Source: an uncultured Spongiibacteraceae bacterium (GTDB lineage Bacteria; Pseudomonadota; Gammaproteobacteria; Pseudomonadales; CAMLJR01). From it: a stretch of DNA of 28,030 bases. The stretch is from contig CAMLJR010000019.1 in assembly GCA_946480345.1 (NCBI GenBank), positions 1 to 28,030 on the forward strand. The letters run 5' to 3'. The position numbers and the translations under genes were made by a program. A model generated the notes under the pieces. That model ran no database searches. It was given only the letters and a program-made list of their open reading frames with translations, and was not told the DNA's origin. Below, in pieces: positions 23,598 to 28,030 of this stretch (its first letter is position 1; every line of letters begins with the position of its first letter).

Positions 23598-24809
23598 TTA
23601 AAGGAAGAAATCCTCGTTCTCTGCACCCATCATCGTCGCACCGAGATTGCGGCCGAATTTTGCGGCATTATTCGCGACATGCGTGCGACCGGTATTGATG
23701 TCGAGCCAGAAGCGATTGATCGGATGATCGCGAAAAATTCCCTGCGCGCCGCAACCGTAAAATAGTTTAGTCATCGCATCCGCACATTTTTCCGAAACGC
23801 GTGCGGCATCGAAACGCATTTTGATGCGCTCGTCGATGCTGAGTGGCGCTCCGCTATGCACCGAATCCATCATCCGGTCAAAATTCCGATGCAGCACGAT
23901 TTTACATTCGTCGATTACCGCACGTGCTTCGGCCACCGCATATTGGCCATTCGGATCCTGCGATGCACGCTTGCCATCATTAAGGCCGACGCGATTTTTA
24001 TTCACGGCGATATACGCATCGAGCGCACCTTGCAACGCACCGATCGATGAACTCGATACTGCGCGCACGAACACCTGGCCGAACGGTAAACGAAACACGG
24101 GATTGGTGTTGAGCGCGCAACCGGGACTGGTTCCCGCAAAACCGTCCAGTGCGCGATGCGTGCGATATTCGGGTACGAATACGTCGTTGACGATAATGTC
24201 GTGCGAGCCGGTACCTTCAAGCCCCGACACATTCCAGTTATCGACAATTTTGTAATCGCCGAGCGGCACGAGAAACGTGCGATAGTCGGGAGCGTCGCCG
24301 GCTTTTTTCGGCGGAACCATTGCGCCAAGAAATGCCCACCGGCAATGCTTCGACCCGCTTGAAAATCCCCAGTGGCCGGAAAGACGATAACCGCCATCGA
24401 CATGCGTCACTTTGCCGTTCGGCATATACGACGATGAAATCAATGTCGATTGATCGTGTCCCCACACATCGCGTTGCGCACGCTCGTCGAACATGCCGAG
24501 TTGCCAATTATGAATCGCAACGACACCGAGCACCCACGCGCTCGACATACAGCCTTCCGCCAATTTCATCTGCACATCGAAAAATACATGCGGCTTTAAT
24601 TCATATCCGCCGAATTTCGCAGGCTGCATAATCTTGAAGAAACCGGCTGCTTGAAAATCGCGGATAGTGGTTTCCGGCAATTTTCCAAGCGCAACGCATT
24701 CATCGGAACGCTGAAGTAGCGCTGGCACCAATTCGGTGGCGCGTTGATTAAGTTCGGTGATGAGTTTATCGACATCGCATGACGATTTCAGAGCGGCTGC
24801 TGTAGACAT
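23598..24809 (-). CDS. hsaA: flavin-dependent monooxygenase, HsaA type (3-HSA hydroxylase, oxygenase component)
   Basis: Acyl-CoA-dehydrogenase-fold, reduced-flavin-using monooxygenase of 403 residues. By similarity to mycobacterial HsaA it ortho-hydroxylates the phenolic ring of 3-HSA to a catechol in steroid ring degradation (proteobacterial name TesA2). Recognised blocks: FFKIMQPAKFGGYEL (57-71), IHNWQLGMFDERAQRDVWG (99-117), the ISSSY and HWGFSSGSKH flavin/substrate region, GLEGTGSHDIIV, and the closing RFWLDINTGRTHVANN. It lacks the CoA-chain features and catalytic Glu pattern of true acyl-CoA dehydrogenases. GAGG precedes the ATG. It has its own upstream region with a module shared with kshA. 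The reductase partner (HsaB) is not in the window. A related aromatic substrate is possible. Confidence 0.82.
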   Translation of the reverse strand: MSTAAALKSSCDVDKLITELNQRATELVPALLQRSDECVALGKLPETTIRDFQAAGFFKIMQPAKFGGYELKPHVFFDVQMKLAEGCMSSAWVLGVVAIHNWQLGMFDERAQRDVWGHDQSTLISSSYMPNGKVTHVDGGYRLSGHWGFSSGSKHCRWAFLGAMVPPKKAGDAPDYRTFLVPLGDYKIVDNWNVSGLEGTGSHDIIVNDVFVPEYRTHRALDGFAGTSPGCALNTNPVFRLPFGQVFVRAVSSSSIGALQGALDAYIAVNKNRVGLNDGKRASQDPNGQYAVAEARAVIDECKIVLHRNFDRMMDSVHSGAPLSIDERIKMRFDAARVSEKCADAMTKLFYGCGAQGIFRDHPINRFWLDINTGRTHVANNAAKFGRNLGATMMGAENEDFFL

Positions 24810-24865
24810 GATGTGACCTCACGGACGTTTTAATTGTGAGATCAGTGTGGTCGTGTTTTTTTACG

Positions 24866-24894
24866 CTCGAATCACTTGATTGGGGTAAGTGAAC
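24866..24894 (-). promoter_or_regulatory. hsaA upstream module shared with kshA
   Basis: Coding strand: AGTGATTCGAG (24866-24876) 57 nt before the start codon, preceded by a GTTCACTT element (24887-24894). The same 11-mer lies 59 nt before kshA with a similar GTTTACTT element (27777-27804). TCACTT and AAGTGA within it form a 6-bp inverted repeat, suggesting an operator or activator site. Confidence 0.55.
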
Positions 24895-24922
24895 TGCAGC
24901 TCGGCGAAATCCTGCGGGTGTT

Positions 24923-24936
24923 TTGATTAGGATCAA
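24923..24936. promoter_or_regulatory. FNR/Anr-like palindrome upstream of hsaA
   Basis: TTGAT-TAGG-ATCAA, a perfect match to the FNR/Anr consensus TTGAT-N4-ATCAA, centred about 120 nt upstream of the hsaA start. CRP/FNR-family regulators bind this pattern; whether one does so here is inference. Confidence 0.5.
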
Positions 24937-24966
24937 TATTTGGCGGAGATGGAGGAGAGAGCGTGC

Positions 24967-25413
24967 TCATCTACCCCAATGTCTGCTGGCAACCTCATAG
25001 CTTTCCAGAGTGAGTTCGGTGACGACTATCGAATCGATATTTTGGTTTTGCAGCGGCGAGCGTTCGAAATTTTTTGCAAGAGGCTGGGCTGCCACCGTGA
25101 AATAAACCATCGACGTTGCGGCTTTTGCGGTATACAAACGAGGACGTAAACGCGCTAGTGGGTTGCGTGCGACACTATCTTCCGCGTTTACCGAATTGGT
25201 ACGGCCATCTTTGGCGATCAGATGGACTTCGCCTTTCACGAGAAAATAATCCAACCCATCGTCGCTGCCTGCTGTAAACAGCACGGTATCTTTATCGCCG
25301 GCCATCAACTTCACACCACGCGCAATCGCTGCGAGTTCGCTCTCCGGCAAGTCTTTGAAACAAACGAATTGCCGTAAAAAAGATGACGTAACGGTAGTAG
25401 AGGCGAACGACAT
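24967..25413 (-). CDS. stand-alone cyclic-nucleotide-binding-fold protein
   Basis: Small cytoplasmic protein of 148 residues with a CRP-like beta-roll: FLRQFVCFKDLPESELAAIA (12-31) as the leading helix, then FTAGSDDGLDYFLVKGEVHLIAKDGR (46-71). The usual phosphate-binding cassette (GE-x-A...R-x-A) is replaced by ARNPLARLRPRLYTAKAAT (82-100), so cAMP binding is uncertain. There is no helix-turn-helix: the chain ends about 45 residues after the roll, so it cannot act as a classic CRP/FNR regulator. It sits alone between hsaC (with a terminator in between) and hsaA, all on the - strand, which suggests a sensory or accessory role in this pathway. Function unknown. The ribosome-binding sequence is weak (AGGT). 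Confidence 0.75.
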   Translation of the reverse strand: MSFASTTVTSSFLRQFVCFKDLPESELAAIARGVKLMAGDKDTVLFTAGSDDGLDYFLVKGEVHLIAKDGRTNSVNAEDSVARNPLARLRPRLYTAKAATSMVYFTVAAQPLAKNFERSPLQNQNIDSIVVTELTLESYEVASRHWGR

Positions 25414-25611
25414 AACGATGCGACCTGTAAAAATAAAGGTTAATGGGATCAGGCGGTAGGCAGTGAACGTTATGTATTGGTTATGCGATCAGATTAGTGC
25501 AGGACGGAGAATTCGCTTATTGGAATATGTACGTAACATGGTAGTGGTTTTCCGTAGGCTCAATCAGCTCATCGAATGATCGCCCTAGCAATTAACCGTT
25601 CCCGCGAAATC

Positions 25612-25642
25612 AAAAAATCCGCGCCGACAAAGTCGAGCGCGG
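25612..25642 (-). terminator. rho-independent terminator of kshA-hsaC
   Basis: Read leftwards: CCGCGC-T-CGAC pairs with GTCGGCGCGG around a 3-nt loop (stem 25619-25642, one bulged base), followed by ATTTTTT. It lies about 45 nt after the hsaC stop codon and separates hsaC from the cyclic-nucleotide-fold gene. Confidence 0.85.
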
Positions 25643-25687
25643 GGTCGCAAGCTATTTCTTGAGAGACCTGGCGTTGCGTAAAACTTT

Positions 25688-26614
25688 TTAACCGCCCTGA
25701 TTCCAGCGGTGGCCCCAGATACTGGTGCGGTCGGAAATCGTCGGAAGATATTGCGACCAGTTCAGTTGCAAACCGCCGAAGCCATATTCGACGGCGAAAC
25801 CAGCTGGGGATTGTACGTACATCGAAACCATGCGGTCGTTGGTGTGACGGCCCATGTCGGTGACGATCGGAACATTCATTGCGCGCACACGGTCCTGCAT
25901 CATACCGAGCGTATCGAGATCTTCGACCTCCAGCATTAAATGCACCAAATCGCCGGGTGCATCTTTCGTATCGTGATACAGCGCGAGGCTATGGTGGCGC
26001 GGATTGTTCACATGCAGAAAATGCAGTGCATGACCCGCGTCACTTTTATCCGGCGTTTCGTAAATGTGCATGGTATCGGTCTGACCGAAACCCATTACCT
26101 CTGTGTAAAAACGATGACTCGCTTCGATATCCGGTGTGGTCATCGCGATATGACCGAGCCCCATATCGCCGCTGTGACCGGTAACGAAGCGATGCACGCC
26201 AACCGGGGAAATCAGCGGTAAATAGTCGAGCGCGAGGCCCCAGAAAATTTCGCCGATTTTTCCGGCTGGATCGACGAAGCGCGCAAATTGCTTTACGCGG
26301 CGCGCCTGTGCTTCCTGCGCGCTACCGAGTTCAACGGAAACACCAGCATGTTGCAAGCGTTGCACGGCGGCGGCGAATGCGTTCTGGCCTGGCAATTCCC
26401 AGCCGGCGCAGAGGAAGCGATCTTTTTTCCCGAGCACGATACGCAGACGATATTGGTAGTCGTCCATCTTCAGGTAGAGCTGTTGGTTCTGGTGAAATGG
26501 CGGTGTCGAAATATCCGACGCCACCATTAAGCCAAGTACCTTCGTGCCGAAATCCATCCATTTTTGCAAATCGGTGGATTCAATCGTGACGTAACCGAGC
26601 GCAGCGATATTCAT
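25688..26614 (-). CDS. hsaC: extradiol catechol dioxygenase, HsaC/BphC type
   Basis: Two-domain type I extradiol dioxygenase of 308 residues. By similarity to HsaC (proteobacterial TesB) it performs meta-cleavage of 3,4-DHSA, the catechol made from the steroid A ring. Iron ligands by alignment with BphC are His155 (GLGHIAM), His225 (LVHLMLEV) and Glu276 (AVEYGFG). Second-sphere residues His208 (NPRHHSLAL), His257 and Asp260 (GRHTNDRMVSMY) and Tyr266 are all kept. The N-terminal domain has lost the metal site, as usual. The opening (LGYVTIESTDLQKW, LYLKMDDYQYRL) and the C-terminal SIWGH are HsaC-like. It starts 15 nt after kshA with GAGAA as ribosome-binding sequence. Activity on another bicyclic catechol cannot be excluded. 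Confidence 0.88.
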   Translation of the reverse strand: MNIAALGYVTIESTDLQKWMDFGTKVLGLMVASDISTPPFHQNQQLYLKMDDYQYRLRIVLGKKDRFLCAGWELPGQNAFAAAVQRLQHAGVSVELGSAQEAQARRVKQFARFVDPAGKIGEIFWGLALDYLPLISPVGVHRFVTGHSGDMGLGHIAMTTPDIEASHRFYTEVMGFGQTDTMHIYETPDKSDAGHALHFLHVNNPRHHSLALYHDTKDAPGDLVHLMLEVEDLDTLGMMQDRVRAMNVPIVTDMGRHTNDRMVSMYVQSPAGFAVEYGFGGLQLNWSQYLPTISDRTSIWGHRWNQGG

Positions 26615-26629
26615 GATGAGTTCTCGCGC

Positions 26630-27718
26630 TCAGCCCAATGTCACGTGTTCTTTGTGTTGCGTCAGTGCGTTCGGCACCGTCGCCACGTCCATATAAAACT
26701 GGCTGTACCATTTACGCAGCATGTTGACGGGGCCGTCGCCATCGCACAGCAGGGGATTGTCGACGCGTATCTTGTTGTCCCAGATCGCAACGTCCTGTTT
26801 GAACGATTCAATGTTCTTTTGCACATAGTCTGCGAGCATTTTCTGATTTTCTTCCTCGCTCGCGCCTTCAACTTTTTTCAGCATCACGCCGAAGTTGATA
26901 TGGAAACATTCGGTATTAAGCGGAACATGGGCGACGAGCAAATGCACTTTCATCGGTTCGCCGCTCATCGAGCCGTTCATCGTGGTCGTCATATACGCCG
27001 GACCTTCGTAGGTGGCGATGCTCGTCAAACCGGTTGAGCCATCTTCGAGAATATCGTGCTGACCTTCGGAATACTGAATGAATTTATGACCGTCCTGCAC
27101 GTTGCGGAATTTATTGATCTTGAAGAAATGCACCGGACCGAAGTGTGCGATATCGGCCATGTTGTCGACCAGCTCGCGACAATTGCTGTGAATCGTGAAT
27201 TGCAGCGTGGCCCAATCAGTCCACTCTCCCGAAAAATAATCATCGTTGCGTTCGGGACGTTGCGCTTCGATCGGCGGATTATTTTCGGGATCGTTCCAAA
27301 CGAATAACAAACCGTTTTCTTCGAGCGTCGGCCACGATTTGATAACGGCTTTCGGCGGAATGCGTTTCGCATAGGGAATATCGTTGCACACGCCATCACC
27401 GCCCCAACTCCAGGAATGAAACGGGCAAACGATGGAATCGCCCTTGACGCAACCTAACGAAAGATCGGCACCCATATGCGGACAGTAAGCATCGATGATA
27501 TGTACCGCGCCATCATTCTCACCGCGAAAGGCAACGAGTTTGGTGCCGAAATACTGTAAGCGACGCGGCTCGGATGTGAATTCGCTCGCCTTGCCGAGGC
27601 AATGCCAACCGCGTGCGTAACGCTCCGGCAATACCGCGGCTTCAATTTTGTATGGCTTGCGCGTTTCATTGCCAGATTGTTGCAGAGCGCCACTTTGCAA
27701 AGCAGACAAGGTCGACAT
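26630..27718 (-). CDS. kshA: 3-ketosteroid 9alpha-hydroxylase, Rieske oxygenase component (KshA type)
   Basis: Rieske non-heme iron oxygenase of 362 residues. With a KshB reductase, KshA enzymes hydroxylate C9 of androstenedione or androstadienedione, which leads to opening of ring B. The Rieske cluster ligands are Cys79-x-His81 (AYCPHMG) and Cys98-x2-His101 (VCPFHSW), followed by the KshA-typical WGGDGVCNDIPYAKRIPPKA (105-124). The mononuclear iron site is His192 and His197 (NMADIAHFGPVHF), with Asp309 (KQDVAIW) as likely third ligand and Asp189 as the electron-bridge residue. RYARGWHCLG at 33-42 is also characteristic. GAGGAAG lies about 6 nt before the ATG. It is the first gene of the kshA-hsaC unit; kshB is not in the window. 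Confidence 0.88.
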   Translation of the reverse strand: MSTLSALQSGALQQSGNETRKPYKIEAAVLPERYARGWHCLGKASEFTSEPRRLQYFGTKLVAFRGENDGAVHIIDAYCPHMGADLSLGCVKGDSIVCPFHSWSWGGDGVCNDIPYAKRIPPKAVIKSWPTLEENGLLFVWNDPENNPPIEAQRPERNDDYFSGEWTDWATLQFTIHSNCRELVDNMADIAHFGPVHFFKINKFRNVQDGHKFIQYSEGQHDILEDGSTGLTSIATYEGPAYMTTTMNGSMSGEPMKVHLLVAHVPLNTECFHINFGVMLKKVEGASEEENQKMLADYVQKNIESFKQDVAIWDNKIRVDNPLLCDGDGPVNMLRKWYSQFYMDVATVPNALTQHKEHVTLG

Positions 27719-27776
27719 GATGACTTCCTCAACGGGTGATTTTCGTTTATTGATTTATCGAGGACGGCGGGTTGGC

Positions 27777-27804
27777 CTCGAATCACTGTGAGGTAAAAGT
27801 AAAC
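27777..27804 (-). promoter_or_regulatory. kshA upstream module shared with hsaA
   Basis: Coding strand: AGTGATTCGAG at 27777-27787, preceded by ACC and GTTTACTT (27797-27804), 59 nt before the kshA start codon. It matches the module before hsaA in sequence, order and distance. Confidence 0.55.
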
Positions 27805-27864
27805 GTCGCTGTAATACTTGCGTATCGTCGTTTCGGATGAGACAGAGCTGTTTCGCAGCGATGT

Positions 27865-27878
27865 TTGATTGAAGTCAA
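27865..27878. promoter_or_regulatory. FNR/Anr-like palindrome upstream of kshA
   Basis: TTGAT-TGAA-GTCAA has nine of ten consensus positions of TTGAT-N4-ATCAA, centred about 153 nt upstream of the kshA start. It parallels the perfect site before hsaA; both have TTTGATT on the left and a GGCGG a few bases to the right. Confidence 0.4.
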
Positions 27879-28030
27879 CAAAATCCGGCGGGCTTCATCA
27901 GCTACATACCTCACAACGAAAAAATATCGCCTGGTTCCGCCGACTAACCAAGGGTTGCGCGACGAGCCACGCGACTAATACAGCATGCTTGCGCTGAACT
28001 CGATGAATATGTGCGGGTCGATAAATTTGA

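Larger units (their letters stand above)
27719..28030. other. kshA upstream region to window edge
   Basis: 312 nt with no complete gene. It contains the shared module and FNR-like site listed separately. At the very edge, a leftward frame ending in TAG at 27975-27977 encodes 18 residues (KFIDPHIFIEFSASMLY at its end) and stays open past 28030. This could be the C-terminus of a gene lying outside the window, but it is too short to judge. Confidence 0.4.

Noticed and set aside
23598..24809. Plain acyl-CoA dehydrogenase
   Set aside because: Length and fold would fit, but the sequence blocks match the HsaA monooxygenase branch and the neighbours are KshA and HsaC types.
1..28030. CRISPR arrays, tRNA/rRNA genes, insertion sequences or prophage genes
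   Set aside because: No regularly spaced repeats, no cloverleaf-like intergenic sequence, and no transposase, integrase or phage frame seen by eye.

Overview
The window looks like a chromosomal segment of a free-living Gammaproteobacterium with roughly balanced base composition. The evidence is a proteobacterial Prc-type tail protease, a TonB/HemP pair behind a typical gammaproteobacterial Fur box, a PilZ protein and a proteobacterial glycogen cluster. The right edge carries steroid ring-degradation genes (kshA, hsaC, hsaA types), as in steroid-degrading marine and soil Gammaproteobacteria. Placement below class is inference. No tRNA, rRNA, insertion sequence, prophage or CRISPR array was seen.

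Layout. (1) 1-4012: a 5'-truncated HSL-type alpha/beta hydrolase, a short-chain dehydrogenase (SDR) and an unrecognised 360-residue protein with a possible 2-oxoglutarate/Fe(II) dioxygenase metal site, all on the + strand. A second SDR converges on them and shares a bidirectional terminator. (2) 4100-6466: a membrane hybrid histidine kinase on the - strand. (3) 6581-17681: a divergent glycogen/maltodextrin cluster, glgB-glgA-glgP leftwards and glgC-GH57-malQ rightwards, around a 329-bp intergenic region with two inverted repeats. (4) 17861-18953: a PilZ protein and 6-phosphogluconolactonase. (5) 19032-22588: prc (-) divergent from a cyclopropane-fatty-acid synthase gene (+). (6) 22650-23587: a tonB-hemP unit with a strong promoter, an overlapping Fur box and its own terminator. 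(7) 23598-28030: steroid genes on the - strand, kshA-hsaC as a two-gene unit with a terminator, then a stand-alone cyclic-nucleotide-binding-fold protein, then hsaA.

How the genes fit. GlgC makes ADP-glucose, GlgA polymerises it and GlgB branches it. GlgP releases glucose-1-phosphate, and GH57 plus MalQ remodel the maltodextrins. Pgl passes sugar phosphates into the oxidative pentose-phosphate pathway. In the steroid part, KshA would 9alpha-hydroxylate the steroid nucleus so that ring B opens, HsaA would ortho-hydroxylate the phenolic ring A, and HsaC would cleave the catechol. Their partners (KshB, HsaB, HsaD, KstD) are not in the window, so the pathway is dispersed or continues outside.

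The most interesting unexplained signal is regulatory. kshA and hsaA lie about 3 kb apart, yet each has the same 11-mer at nearly the same distance upstream of its start (57-59 nt), inside a longer similar block. Each also has an FNR/Anr-like palindrome further upstream. Between them lies a small cyclic-nucleotide-binding-fold protein with no DNA-binding domain. The second lead is the uncharacterised putative oxygenase at 1982-3064.
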